Shown: positions 54,198 through 62,087, numbered from the stretch's first letter. The stretch: 64,000 nucleotides of DNA from Natribaculum luteum (GCF_023008545.1 NZ_CP095397.1:2542001-2606000), one strand, 5' to 3'. Notes: a model not told the origin generated them from the sequence alone. Program-made: numbers and translations.

Positions 54198-54460
54198 TGA
54201 TCTGGTTCGTGTGTATCGCTAGACGCCTCGTCGGCGTCGGTCTGCGTTCGTGCGTGCTGTGCTACCGTCGTCGCGACGTCGAGGTTGACCACGTAGTCGT
54301 CGACCGTCGAGTGGAGTCCGCCCGTCGTCTCGCGTTCGATCCGTGTGACGACGACGTCGCCGTCGACGTCGGTCGCCATCTCCGCGGTGTTGTCGGGCGC
54401 GATCGCACTCGCGACCAGTTCCGGGTCGTCGTGTTCCGTCCGAATCGTCGCTCGTCTCAT
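54194..54460 (-). CDS. pcc1: KEOPS complex subunit Pcc1
   Basis: Protein of 88 residues. The compact alpha/beta fold begins RRATIRTEHDDPELVASAIAPD and has TGGLHSTVDDYVVNLDVA. Pcc1 dimerises the KEOPS complex that adds threonylcarbamoyl to A37 of ANN-decoding tRNAs. It overlaps the S3Ae start and the RecJ-like stop by 4 bases each. No Kae1/Bud32 gene is in view. Confidence 0.9.
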   Translation of the reverse strand: MRRATIRTEHDDPELVASAIAPDNTAEMATDVDGDVVVTRIERETTGGLHSTVDDYVVNLDVATTVAQHARTQTDADEASSDTHEPDQ

Positions 54461-55617
54461 AGTCGATCCCTCACCGTCGCGATAATCGTCGAATCGTCCA
54501 TCTCCGGGTCGTACTGCAGGTAGCCACGTCGCCTCCCGACGTCGTAGTCGGCCTCGAGTTCTCGACTAACTGCCTCGAGCGGCCCGCCGAGCGAGCGCGC
54601 CTCGAGCGTGGCGATCCCGGCCTCGCCCTCGCCGATCGCGAGGACGAACGGCTCGGGCGACCGGTATCGCGCCGCCACGCTGGCGACCGTCTCGACCGGG
54701 CCGTCGTCGACGCCGACGACGAACAGGCCGTCGTACCGGCCCGTCGACGCCCCGTCGAGCGCGTCGTGTGCCCGTCGGCCGTGCTCGCGCCAGGCCTCGA
54801 GCGCCGACTCGCTTGCGTCGTGGCCGATCGCGAGCGCGACGCCCGTTCCGGGCGCAACGAGGGCGGTCGCCTCGAGGACGTCGGCGTAGCCACCGACCGT
54901 GGCGAACGGCCCCTCGGGCGTCGCATGCGGGTTCAGGACGCGGCCGATCGCGTGGGCCGCGCTCTCCGTCGCCGGCTCGTCGCCGACCGCCTCGAGCGCG
55001 ACCAGCGAGCCGACGCGTCGCCACGTCTCGTCGTCGAGGTCCTCGGAGTCGAGGTCCTCGGAGTCGAAGTCGAGGTCGGCGAGTGACTCGGTCGTCGCCT
55101 CGCTGTCGCCGGACCACGGCGCTCGACACAGCGTCGAGTACGCGAGGTCCGCGACGTCGTCGGTCGGGATCGCGACGCCTGGACGGCGCTCGAGCAGGCC
55201 CCGATCGCGGGCGGTCTCGAGCAGGTGCTCGGTCTCGCCAGCGCCGGGTTCGACGCCAGCCGCGAACGCGCCAGCGAGCGCGAGTACGGGATCGGGTTCG
55301 ACGCCGAGCTCCCGCGAGAGATCGCAGGCCGCGAGCGTCGTCGGGCGATCGCTCGGCGCGAGTCGGTGTGCGTCGCCGTCGATCGCGCCGATGGCGAGCG
55401 TTTCCGTCGTGTCGTCGGCGGCGGCGACCCGGTCGGTTCGCGACCCGACCGTTGGTCGAACTGCCGCCTGGAACGGCGTCTCTCGTTCGGCGAGCGCGCG
55501 AGCGACGATCCCGACGGCCGCCAGCGCGTCACCGTCGGCCCGCGAGACGATCCGGACGAAGCCGGCGCTCTCGAGGGCTGCGGTCGGCAACGCTGCTGGA
55601 CGACCCGTGGTGGACAT
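54457..55617 (-). CDS. Degenerate RecJ/DHH-family protein
   Basis: Protein of 386 residues. The DHH fold is visible (IVSRADGDALAAVGIVARALAE near 22-43; DDGPVETVASVAARY; YLQYDPE) but the catalytic set is lost: the expected H-x-D-A-D-G is SRADGD and the DHH triplet is DRPT. Family members in the S15/S3Ae operon are considered inactive relatives of RecJ/Cdc45. It contains a tandem SEDLDSEDLD repeat near 195. It may be structural in replication or tRNA/ribosome work. Confidence 0.8.
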   Translation of the reverse strand: MSTTGRPAALPTAALESAGFVRIVSRADGDALAAVGIVARALAERETPFQAAVRPTVGSRTDRVAAADDTTETLAIGAIDGDAHRLAPSDRPTTLAACDLSRELGVEPDPVLALAGAFAAGVEPGAGETEHLLETARDRGLLERRPGVAIPTDDVADLAYSTLCRAPWSGDSEATTESLADLDFDSEDLDSEDLDDETWRRVGSLVALEAVGDEPATESAAHAIGRVLNPHATPEGPFATVGGYADVLEATALVAPGTGVALAIGHDASESALEAWREHGRRAHDALDGASTGRYDGLFVVGVDDGPVETVASVAARYRSPEPFVLAIGEGEAGIATLEARSLGGPLEAVSRELEADYDVGRRRGYLQYDPEMDDSTIIATVRDRL

Positions 55618-56085
55618 TTACGCTTCGAGGATCTGTTTCGCGACGTCGTAGGAGTACGTGAAGTCGGGCTCGAGTTCCTTCCCGCGGTAGTAGTCGACCA
55701 GCCGGCGCACCTTCGACTCGGTGTTCTGCAGTGCGCGCTTGTTCTGGTAGTCCTGCGGGTTCTCGTTGACGTGCTCGCGCAGGCGCACGGCACGTTCCAT
55801 CAGGTTCCGCAGGTCCTCGGGAACGTCCGACTTCGCGTCGTTCTCCTCGAGAATCTCGGAGACCTTCTTGCCGGTCGCCAGCTTGACGTCCGGTACGGGT
55901 GTGCCCGTGACGCCCTCGTCGCGCAGCTTGATCCCGATCTGGCTGGGATCGTAGCCCTGCTCTGCCAGTTCGACGACCCGCTCTTCGATCTTCTCTGGGT
56001 CGACGTCGCTCCACTCCGGTGGTTCGTCTGCCGTCGGCTTGTCCGAACCGGACGAGCCGCGACGGCGGGTGTGCATTCGTGCCAT
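55618..56085 (-). CDS. rps15: Ribosomal protein S15 (uS15)
   Basis: Protein of 155 residues from MARMHTRRRGSSGSDKP. The archaeal-type N-terminal extension and the core (MERAVRLREHVNENPQDYQNKRALQNTESKVRRLVDYY near 93-131) are visible. It binds 16S rRNA in the platform. It starts the operon with RecJ-like, Pcc1 and S3Ae. Confidence 0.95.
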   Translation of the reverse strand: MARMHTRRRGSSGSDKPTADEPPEWSDVDPEKIEERVVELAEQGYDPSQIGIKLRDEGVTGTPVPDVKLATGKKVSEILEENDAKSDVPEDLRNLMERAVRLREHVNENPQDYQNKRALQNTESKVRRLVDYYRGKELEPDFTYSYDVAKQILEA

Positions 56086-56281
56086 TGGTCGAGGATAGGA
56101 ATCGCACTGACCGCTTCGCGTGAATCCGGCTCTCACCGGGTGCACTTCCGCAATCCCAAGCCGTCCAATCGGACGACGAGTCAGATTTGCGGCCGTGCGC
56201 TTCCCACCGGAGGTTGGCCACTCGCCGACTAAAGGGTTTCTACCTCTCGCGCCCTCGAGTCTTCGCCTGCCGTGACAGTCG

Positions 56282-56479
56282 CTACAGCTCCCGGGCCTCC
56301 ACAGCACCGAGCCGACACCCACACGGCGACGCGCGATGATCGTCCGGCCCCCTCGAGTGGACCCACATCACTGGGTCGCCACAGCGCGGACACGCCGGTG
56401 CCAGCCACTCGCCGACCAGCTGTTCGGCGTCCACGAGCGGCTCGTAGTACGGCGTCGCGTCGTCGCTCGAGTCGCTCAT
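56282..56479 (-). CDS. Small zinc-binding protein (65 aa)
   Basis: Protein MSDSSDDATPYYEPLVDAEQ... with CPRCGDPVMW near 30-39 and CGCRLGAVEAREL. A strong ribosome-binding site GGAGGTG lies 5 bases before the ATG, and a TATA-like ACATAAAC box with a dyad GCGAGAC/GTCTCGC (56528-56547) lies about 60 bases upstream. These features are stronger than the protein sequence. Possibly part of a mobile element next to tRNA-Ala. Confidence 0.6.
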   Translation of the reverse strand: MSDSSDDATPYYEPLVDAEQLVGEWLAPACPRCGDPVMWVHSRGPDDHRASPCGCRLGAVEAREL

Positions 56480-56565
56480 CGGACACCTCCGGCGGTCACT
56501 CGAGTCGTGGTGCGATACGTCTGTCTTGCGAGACGTTTATGTCTCGCTAGAATGAACTCGGTCAT
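56476..56565 (-). CDS. Possible very short upstream reading frame (29 aa)
   Basis: ATG at 56563-56565 gives MTEFILARHKRLARQTY..., ending in TGA 56476-56478 that overlaps the next ATG as ATGA. A longer start at 56634 exists. It would explain the leader before the zinc protein. No family is recognised; it could be a leader peptide or chance. Confidence 0.25.
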   Translation of the reverse strand: MTEFILARHKRLARQTYRTTTRVTAGGVR

Positions 56566-56834
56566 GGCTTTCGAAGCCTTGCGGCTTGGAAGCCACGTCT
56601 CGGGTGTTCTGGCACCCGGGGCATTTCGGCGCATGTCCCCGCGACTGGTCGGGACGTCGCTTCCGTACGAATGGTGTCTGGCGTGTTACTTATAGTTACT
56701 GAACTGTGTGGTGTAGCGTCATCTTCGTGCAGGGAGCGTCGGATCGATCGACAGCAGAGTGTGGGACAGTGACGTGGACTCGAGGAATTCGAGGGGTTTA
56801 TCTATTCCCGTCGGAAAGAATTGAGTGCGAACGA
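56480..56834. other. Stretch without a confident gene before tRNA-Ala
   Basis: About 350 bases between the small zinc protein and tRNA-Ala. It holds the dyad promoter (56528-56547) and the questionable short frame at 56476-56565. From 56690 to 56834 nothing is seen except GAGGAATTCGAGGG and TTTATCTATTCCC just before the tRNA, likely its promoter. Confidence 0.4.
56528..56547. promoter_or_regulatory. Dyad around a TATA-like box upstream of the small zinc protein
   Basis: GCGAGAC-GTTTAT-GTCTCGC is a perfect 7-base dyad centred on a TATA-like sequence. A bound repressor would block the promoter of 56479. Confidence 0.4.
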
Positions 56835-56906
56835 GGGCTCGTAGATCAGCGGTAGATCACTCCCTTGGCATGGGAGAGGCCCCGGGTTCAAATCCCGGCG
56901 AGTCCA
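56835..56906 (+). tRNA. trnA: tRNA-Ala (GGC), integration site
   Basis: GGGCTCG pairs with CGAGTCC (56899-56905, one G-U); discriminator A at 56906. The anticodon stem CTCCC/GGGAG surrounds TTGGCAT with anticodon GGC, reading GCC. The T arm CCGGG TTCAAAT CCCGG is perfect. An integrase gene ends 114 bases downstream, so its 3' end is the likely attachment site. Confidence 0.95.
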
Positions 56907-57019
56907 CTTCTAAAAAAGGTTCTCAAGGCTTCTACCCCTTGGTTTCTGGCTTTTCGCGGCTTCTCGATGTCACTGTGTGAGGGAGTGCGGTCTCCGCGGT
57001 TTCTCTGAGTCATGCTCTT

Positions 57020-58024
57020 TTAAATGTCGGTGATGAAGTCTCGGCGTTGTTCCATTTTCTCGCGGTCGGTTCTGCGGTCGTAGTGTCGCTCGAGAACGTC
57101 CGACGAAACGTCACACCGATCGGTGACGATCTCCTCGGGGACGTCCTCGCGTAGCTGGTAGGTGATCGAGCCGCGCCTGATCGTGTGTGGCGAGAGGCTA
57201 CTCGGACACGTCGAGTAGTGGCCGTAGAAGCGCGCCTCGCAGTCATCTGGATCGCGGTCGTGTGGGCACTCACCGTAGAGACAGGGCTGAGTGAGCCGGT
57301 ACACCTCCGACCGAATCTGACCGGCACTGAGCCGGCCCTTGTCGCTCGTGATAAGCGGCTCGCGTCCGTGCTCGTCGACGACGTCGTGCCGATGGAACCG
57401 GATGTACTCGTCGAGCACATCGCAGTAGTAGTCGTCGAGTGCGAGCGGCCGCTCGGCCGGCCCCTGATTCTTCAGCGGCGTTCCCGTCTCGGGTCGGTGG
57501 CGAAGCCAGACGTACTGCTCGTCCGGGTCGTAGTCGTCGAGGTCGATCGCCCGGAGGCTACCGAGGCGAATCCCCGTGTGCCAGAGCACTGCGATGATGA
57601 CGTGCTCTCGGCTGGCCCGTTGGTACCGCTCGAGGTAGCTCAGAAGTTCCCGAGCTCGGTCCTCGTCGAGCATCTCGTCGCGCGCCTCGTCGTCGCGATC
57701 GACGTCGGGCAACTTCACCCGCTCGCGCATCCCCGGCTCGACGGCGTCGATCGACGCGCAGAACTCGAGGAAGACACGCAGTGTAGCCAGTTGACCGCGA
57801 AGTGTGACGAGATTCACGTCTTGCTGTCGCCACACGCGGTAGCGGTGAAGGTCTCGCCCGGTGAGATCGTTGAGGTTGTCGAGCCCGACCTCGTCACACC
57901 ACTCGACGAACGCGTTCAGCCGGTACCTGTGGTTCTGTAACGTCTTCCGGCTCACCTCGAGTTCGCGGTGGGCGACGTAGAGGTCGACCGCCTCCTGGGG
58001 CGTGATCGGCTCGAGGTCGCTCAT
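57020..58024 (-). CDS. int: Tyrosine integrase, tRNA-Ala type
   Basis: Protein of 334 residues. Core-binding domain near 10-100. Catalytic residues: Arg in HTGIRLGSLRAI near 162, HxxR in SPHTIRRGSITY near 287, and Tyr in LERHYDRRTDREKMEQ near 315. It should join element ends with the 3' end of the tRNA. It is the last of seven genes, overlapping the previous one by 4 bases (ATGA), so expression is coupled to the operon. An internal Cys-rich segment CLYGECPHDRDPDDCEAR is unusual. Confidence 0.93.
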   Translation of the reverse strand: MSDLEPITPQEAVDLYVAHRELEVSRKTLQNHRYRLNAFVEWCDEVGLDNLNDLTGRDLHRYRVWRQQDVNLVTLRGQLATLRVFLEFCASIDAVEPGMRERVKLPDVDRDDEARDEMLDEDRARELLSYLERYQRASREHVIIAVLWHTGIRLGSLRAIDLDDYDPDEQYVWLRHRPETGTPLKNQGPAERPLALDDYYCDVLDEYIRFHRHDVVDEHGREPLITSDKGRLSAGQIRSEVYRLTQPCLYGECPHDRDPDDCEARFYGHYSTCPSSLSPHTIRRGSITYQLREDVPEEIVTDRCDVSSDVLERHYDRRTDREKMEQRRDFITDI

Positions 58025-58272
58025 CGGTCACCTCGCTCATGTTCAGTGTCCGTGTCTACGTACCGCTCCGAGTACCGAATCGGATGTACGTCAACGTGCG
58101 TGATTCCGGTACTCGTCTTGCAGAACGCACCACATCGAGCGCACCGAAGGCGGCCATTCGTATCCGGAAAGGCCATCACCGGCTCATCATACTCACGACA
58201 CTGATGCCAGTAGCCGTTCGACATTCCGAGCGCGTGTTGGCGTTCAATACCGCCCGTGCAGTATCCGTTCAT
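58021..58272 (-). CDS. Small zinc-ribbon protein in integrase operon (83 aa)
   Basis: Starts MNGYCTGGIERQHALGMSN. CARCGAFCK near residue 50, plus early Cys5 and Cys27, gives a possible metal site. It overlaps both neighbours by ATGA. Its place before the integrase hints at a regulator or excision factor, but no such motif is recognised. Confidence 0.75.
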   Translation of the reverse strand: MNGYCTGGIERQHALGMSNGYWHQCREYDEPVMAFPDTNGRLRCARCGAFCKTSTGITHVDVHPIRYSERYVDTDTEHERGDR

Positions 58273-58514
58273 GCTTCCACCTCTCCGAGTTCGGACTGAT
58301 CGTCGGCAAGGCGACGACGTCCTCGAGAGTTCTCCGGCTGGATGTTTCGGACCTCGTCGGCCCAATCTTCGAGCTGTCGGCGAACCCGCTCGAGTTTGTG
58401 ATCGAGTTCGTCGACGGACTCGGCGCTCACTTCTGCGCGGATCTTGTCGCGATCGTCGGTCGACGTCCCGCGCGTGAGTTCTGTCGTGATGGTGATCGCG
58501 TCGTCGTCACTCAT
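58269..58514 (-). CDS. Small coiled-coil protein (81 aa)
   Basis: Protein from MSDDDAITITTELTRGTS with a helical SVDELDHKLERVRRQLEDWADEVRNI stretch (coiled coil, dimer likely). No catalytic residue. ATGA overlap on both sides. Function unknown. Confidence 0.75.
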   Translation of the reverse strand: MSDDDAITITTELTRGTSTDDRDKIRAEVSAESVDELDHKLERVRRQLEDWADEVRNIQPENSRGRRRLADDQSELGEVEA

Positions 58515-58720
58515 GCTCGAACCCTCCGCGTTGCGTAGTTCTGGAGCGGCTCGAAGACGCCACCACGTCGGAGTTCCTCGCCGTCGTCGGTGTGCGCGAT
58601 GTGTCCGCCAGCGTGGCACTCCGTACAGCGGTAGCAGATGGTGTCGGTACTGCCCCAGGTCGCTCGACGAGCGGTACTACCGCAAGTCGCGCAGGTGACG
58701 GTCTCGGGCACGACCGTCAT
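58511..58720 (-). CDS. Two-finger zinc-ribbon protein (69 aa)
   Basis: MTVVPETVTCATCGSTARRATW, then CYRCTECHAGGHIAHTDDG. Two CxxC pairs and extra Cys/His form a zinc ribbon. Overlaps neighbours by ATGA. Such proteins in haloviruses are usually DNA- or protein-binding; target unknown. Confidence 0.78.
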   Translation of the reverse strand: MTVVPETVTCATCGSTARRATWGSTDTICYRCTECHAGGHIAHTDDGEELRRGGVFEPLQNYATRRVRA

Positions 58721-59484
58721 TCCGATCCCTCCTGCAACTCCTCGAGAACGCGCTCGAGGTCGCTCTCGATGTCCTCGTGCTGGGCGTGCCTGACGTTGAT
58801 GTACGCCAGATCGGCACCCTTCCCCCAGAGATCCGACGAGCGCAGATCTCGGGCGAAGTCCGTCACGACGTGGTCGACGTCACGGTGACCTTCGCCGGCG
58901 AGACGGAGTCGGTCGGCGATCGTCCTCGGAAGGTCGCTTCCTCGAGGATCGGAACCGTCGTAGTCGACCATCGCTCGGGCGAGTCCGACGAACGCCTCGA
59001 CACGGCCGTCGGCGACGACGTCCCAGTCCTCGATGTCCTCTCGAGTGAGTTCGTAGTTCGTGTTGGCGTCCTCACTGTTGAGCAGCGTCTCGACCGCGCC
59101 AGCCTTCCAGTAGCGCTGGTTCCGGAGCTTCCAGAAGTCAGCGAACGCCGCAAGCGTCTCGAGTCGGCGGGTGATCGAGACGTCGACGCGCACCTTCTCG
59201 ATCGTGTCGTCGCTCCGTTCAGTGACGCGGGTCACTGGTCCGGAAGCGGTGACGAGGAACGAGTGAGGGAGCCGAATCGCACCTGGATCCTCGGGCGTCT
59301 CCAACTCGTCGGCGAACGTGTCCGTGTCGTCGACGGCGACGCCACCATCAGTCACCAGTTCGGGTTCGGCTTCGTAGTACTCCTCGAGTTTGTCGGCGCA
59401 GTCCCGGCAGACGTAGCCGTCGGGCGTGATGACCTCTTTCCAGCCGTCGCAGCCGGGCGTGTCGCAGGAGTAGAGCGAGTTCAT
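58717..59484 (-). CDS. Zinc-finger-headed protein of unknown function (255 aa)
   Basis: N-terminus YSCDTPGCDGW... VCRDCADKLEEYYE gives a CxxxxC...CxxC metal site. The rest is mixed alpha/beta: SFLVTASGPVTRVTER, VRVDVSITRRLETLAAFADFWKLRNQRYW, VEAFVGLARAMVDYDG, YINVRHAQHEDIESDLERVLEELQE. No family recalled. Largest gene of the operon apart from the integrase. Confidence 0.8.
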   Translation of the reverse strand: MNSLYSCDTPGCDGWKEVITPDGYVCRDCADKLEEYYEAEPELVTDGGVAVDDTDTFADELETPEDPGAIRLPHSFLVTASGPVTRVTERSDDTIEKVRVDVSITRRLETLAAFADFWKLRNQRYWKAGAVETLLNSEDANTNYELTREDIEDWDVVADGRVEAFVGLARAMVDYDGSDPRGSDLPRTIADRLRLAGEGHRDVDHVVTDFARDLRSSDLWGKGADLAYINVRHAQHEDIESDLERVLEELQEGSE

Positions 59485-59798
59485 CGCTCACCTCCGTCGG
59501 TCACCAAGAGCTCACACGCGTCGGCTCGGCGGTAGATACTCTCCTCGAGCATCGCTTTCGCGTCGGACGTCAGCGTGTAGCTGTTCGTTCGGCCGTCGAG
59601 TTCGTCGCGCTCGAGAAGCCCGTCGTCGACGAGCGTGTTGAGGTTCTGGTACAGCTGGCCGTGGAGCACTTCGCCGTGTTGCTCCTCGAGCATCTCCTTG
59701 ATCGCGAGTCCGTAGGGATCCTCGCCGTCGCGCTCGAGTCGAGCGGTCTCCTCGAGGACGTCACGCTGGAAGCCGGTGAGGTCTGACCACGTGGTCAT
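59481..59798 (-). CDS. PadR-like winged-helix regulator
   Basis: Protein of 105 residues. LTGFQRDVLEETARLERDGEDPYGLAIKEMLEEQHGEVLHGQLYQNLNTLVDDGLLER resembles PadR-type winged helix; the wing is TNSYTLTSDAKAMLEES. It may regulate this operon or the integrase switch. Overlaps the next gene by ATGA; two bases separate it from the upstream gene. Confidence 0.82.
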   Translation of the reverse strand: MTTWSDLTGFQRDVLEETARLERDGEDPYGLAIKEMLEEQHGEVLHGQLYQNLNTLVDDGLLERDELDGRTNSYTLTSDAKAMLEESIYRRADACELLVTDGGER

Positions 59799-59800
59799 GT

Positions 59801-60169
59801 TCAGATCCCCTCCCGCTCGTCGCGCGTGACCGCGTGGTCGTCGATCGCCGTGTTGATCGCCGTCGGCGAGCGCATCCCTTCACCGTGGATCGCATCGAGC
59901 GTGTTGACGATCTCGGTGAGAACAGCGTTCTGGTGGCGCATCTCCTCGGCGATCGCCTCGAGCGCGTCGGCCTGGCGTTCCGTCGGCGACGTCTCCTCGA
60001 GGCCGCCATCGGCTCGAGTCTGCGCACAGACTCGGCACGTCGCTTCACCGCGACGGGCGTCGTAGCCGTCCGCTCGAGCGCCGCAGTCGCAACGAGCGTC
60101 AGTATTATTCGTCGGCGATGCCTCTTGTCGTGCGTGGGGGATCAGCCCCACAGTGGTTCCGTCAATCAT
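59801..60169 (-). CDS. Small protein with Cys-rich start (122 aa), first gene of the integrase operon
   Basis: Starts MIDGTTVGLIPHARQEA. CDCGARADGYDARRGEATCRVCAQ near 28-50 is a possible zinc site; a helical part SPTERQADALEAIAEEMRHQNAVLTEIVNTL follows. Transcribed toward the integrase from the divergent control region at 60170-60363. Confidence 0.75.
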   Translation of the reverse strand: MIDGTTVGLIPHARQEASPTNNTDARCDCGARADGYDARRGEATCRVCAQTRADGGLEETSPTERQADALEAIAEEMRHQNAVLTEIVNTLDAIHGEGMRSPTAINTAIDDHAVTRDEREGI

Positions 60170-60363
60170 CCTTGGTGAACGGAGCTACCTTCTGGGCGGC
60201 GCTGCAACGCCGCCCGGTCTCACATACCAACAAGAGTCATCTTCAGCCGAGTTGGTAGCTCCTCATCAGCTACCAATGTCCTACCGTTGCATAAATGTAA
60301 CGCTGTGTCTAAATAGCACTATTCGGGGCAAATAGGGTACTAAAAGGTGTAAAGGGGACGTGA
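60170..60363. promoter_or_regulatory. Divergent control region with perfect dyads
   Basis: GGGCGGCG (60194-60201) pairs with CGCCGCCC (60208-60215). TTGGTAGCT (60252-60260) and AGCTACCAA (60268-60276) form a perfect 9-base operator-like dyad. GGAGCTACC (60181-60189) is another inverted copy of the GGTAGCT core. TATA-like CATAAATG at about 60288-60296 lies between. This is the expected place for a repressor switch. Confidence 0.6.
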
Positions 60364-60690
60364 ATGCGTAAATCAGGGTCATGGATGACGATCTGGGACG
60401 ATCGTATACTTGAGTACATACGTAGGGAGGGATCAGGATCGCCCAAAGAGCTCGAGGAGAGTGGTTACGTTCGAGTTTCGAAATCTCATATCTCTCGACG
60501 TCTAAGAAAACTAGCAGAGCATGGTCTACTTACCCATCTTGGAAACGGAGTTTACGTGATTACAGAGCGGGGAGAAGCATATCTCGACGGCGAACTCGAT
60601 ACAAGCGAAGACGCTCCAGAGACCCCGATTGATGTTACGGACGAAAACGGGAATGGAAACGGAGAAACAGGATCGAATCACGCTGGGTGA
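60364..60690 (+). CDS. PhiH1-repressor-like winged-helix protein 1
   Basis: Protein of 108 residues. WDDRILEYIRREGSGSPKELEESGYVRVSKSHISRRLRKLAEHGLLTHLGNGVYVITERGEAYLDGELD is the winged helix of the haloarchaeal virus repressor family. Tail is Asn/Gly rich. It likely binds the dyads at 60252-60276. The codon style is more A+T than the host. Confidence 0.88.
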   Translation: MRKSGSWMTIWDDRILEYIRREGSGSPKELEESGYVRVSKSHISRRLRKLAEHGLLTHLGNGVYVITERGEAYLDGELDTSEDAPETPIDVTDENGNGNGETGSNHAG

Positions 60691-60983
60691 AAACGATGTC
60701 TCTTAGAAAAACAGCGACGTGGATGCAGCAACTTGACGATCGGATTCTTGAGCACCTGAGCGAAGAATCGTGGTCATCAGTATCACTAATGGCTTCACAA
60801 CCTGAGTTTGATGCGTCAAAAGCCCGGATACGAGAGCGATGTCAAGTACTCACCTGGGCTGGGCTAATTGCACCAATACATCATGAGATGTATGAGATCA
60901 CAAGGTGGGGAAAACTCTATTTGGAGGGCGAAATCGATGCAGATCACCAACCGCGACCAACTGCTCGTGTTCTTCGCAGTTGA
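60687..60983 (+). CDS. PhiH1-repressor-like winged-helix protein 2
   Basis: Protein of 98 residues; start GTG 60687 (or ATG 60696) overlaps the stop of protein 1 by 4 bases. WMQQLDDRILEHLSEESWSSVSLMASQPEFDASKARIRERCQVLTWAGLIAPIHHEMYEITRWGKLYLEGEID shows the same fold with a different recognition helix. A tandem pair suggests two regulators with different targets or an antirepressor system. Confidence 0.85.
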   Translation: MKTMSLRKTATWMQQLDDRILEHLSEESWSSVSLMASQPEFDASKARIRERCQVLTWAGLIAPIHHEMYEITRWGKLYLEGEIDADHQPRPTARVLRS

Positions 60984-61006
60984 TCGTCGTTCTGTCTTTC
61001 CCGAGA

Positions 61007-61014
61007 TTTTATAA
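61007..61014 (+). promoter_or_regulatory. TATA-like box of the 59-aa gene
   Basis: TTTTATAA, 28 bases before ATG 61039, consistent with leaderless transcription. Confidence 0.5.
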
Positions 61015-61038
61015 GAGAAAACGCAGCCAAAGCCGCTG

Positions 61039-61218
61039 ATGTACATTCAATATCCGGATGACTGGGATACACAAGACTGCATACTCGTTGCTGATGCGCT
61101 CGTCCGATACGCGCGCTGGGATTGTGAGGGCGATCGCGAAGAACGAGCAATTCAACTCGCTCACGAAGTTGCGGCAAGCGAGGGACTGACGCTCGAGGAT
61201 GTTCCAGGCCAGTTATGA
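61039..61218 (+). CDS. Small protein (59 aa) in the integrated element
   Basis: MYIQYPDDWDTQDCILVADALVRYARWDCEGDREERAIQLAHEVAASEGL... ends at TGA 61216-61218. It is preceded by a good TATA box at a proper distance. Helical, acidic, with two Cys. It ends 8 bases before the stop of the opposite membrane-protein gene. No family known. Confidence 0.6.
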   Translation: MYIQYPDDWDTQDCILVADALVRYARWDCEGDREERAIQLAHEVAASEGLTLEDVPGQL

Positions 61219-61226
61219 ATGTATTA

Positions 61227-61985
61227 TTAAATTACGTATTCTATCAATCTATATTCAAGTTCTATAGATATATTCGCAATGCCAACAAGCACATAGAATG
61301 ATGCTGGTCCCGCTGTTAAGAGTAAGAATACTGTCCAGGTTGCAGACTGGAAAAAAACAAAACCAATAACAGCTAGTAGTGCTAGAGGTTTCCCACCTAT
61401 TGCAGAGATTGCTAATCCGAATATGGGCAAGAATTCAGATTGAAAACCATCTGATGTTGAAACACTAGAGAGCGATACCCAACCAACATAATCGAATAAT
61501 AGAAAAGCGCCTCCTACTAAGATTACCAATATTAATAGCGTGAAAAATCCCGCAAGGGTTTGTTGAAAGCCAGTATATAGGCCAGGTTTCTGCCTTGACG
61601 GAGGAATATAGGGGATCTCCTCTTTAAAGAAATAAGATAAGAACCCTGGTATAGTAGGAAACTCTGTTTCAGAATCTACCTCACCAAGATATTTTCCCCA
61701 TACTTTTCCCATCTCTTTCTGGAGGTAATCTCCAAACCGCCAAGAGTAAATTGCGATAACGGAAGAGATTATGATTGTAAAGTATATTATGAAAAATAGC
61801 CATAGCGCTTCAAAAAAGGACACAGTTGGTGGTTCAATGAGTAGAACAACTATAAGTAATATGGAAGAAATCAAAAACAATATTAAAAACGAAACCACCT
61901 TGAATACCATGACAGAACTTCTGGGTGCCTGTACTGATTGAGGTTTATTTGCACTATGTAAATGATGACTCCAAGCCATAGTCAA
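61227..61985 (-). CDS. Multi-pass membrane protein in A+T-rich cargo zone (252 aa)
   Basis: Five or so membrane segments: FKVVSFLILFLISSILLIVVLL, ALWLFFIIYFTIIISSVIAIY, LAGFFTLLILVILVGGAFLLF, FLPIFGLAISAIGG, ALLAVIGFVFFQSATWTVFLLL. A soluble loop of 50 residues between the second and third carries KVWGKYLGEVDSE. Codons ending in A/T contrast with the host, suggesting transfer. ATG 61979 (MAWSHHLHS) is an alternative start. Unknown function. Confidence 0.8.
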   Translation of the reverse strand: MTMAWSHHLHSANKPQSVQAPRSSVMVFKVVSFLILFLISSILLIVVLLIEPPTVSFFEALWLFFIIYFTIIISSVIAIYSWRFGDYLQKEMGKVWGKYLGEVDSETEFPTIPGFLSYFFKEEIPYIPPSRQKPGLYTGFQQTLAGFFTLLILVILVGGAFLLFDYVGWVSLSSVSTSDGFQSEFLPIFGLAISAIGGKPLALLAVIGFVFFQSATWTVFLLLTAGPASFYVLVGIANISIELEYRLIEYVI

Positions 61986-62087
61986 TAGATCTGTCTTAGA
62001 TATAATTATTCGTGAAACTTCTAACTTCCTTTTGGGAATAAAGATGACTCTATGTTAATCTACGGTGACCAACCACCTTGTATGATC

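Noticed and set aside
55030..55090. Short tandem repeat in the RecJ-like gene as a mobile or regulatory repeat
   Set aside because: It is only two copies of a 15-base in-frame unit encoding an acidic loop, common as slippage in haloarchaeal genes.
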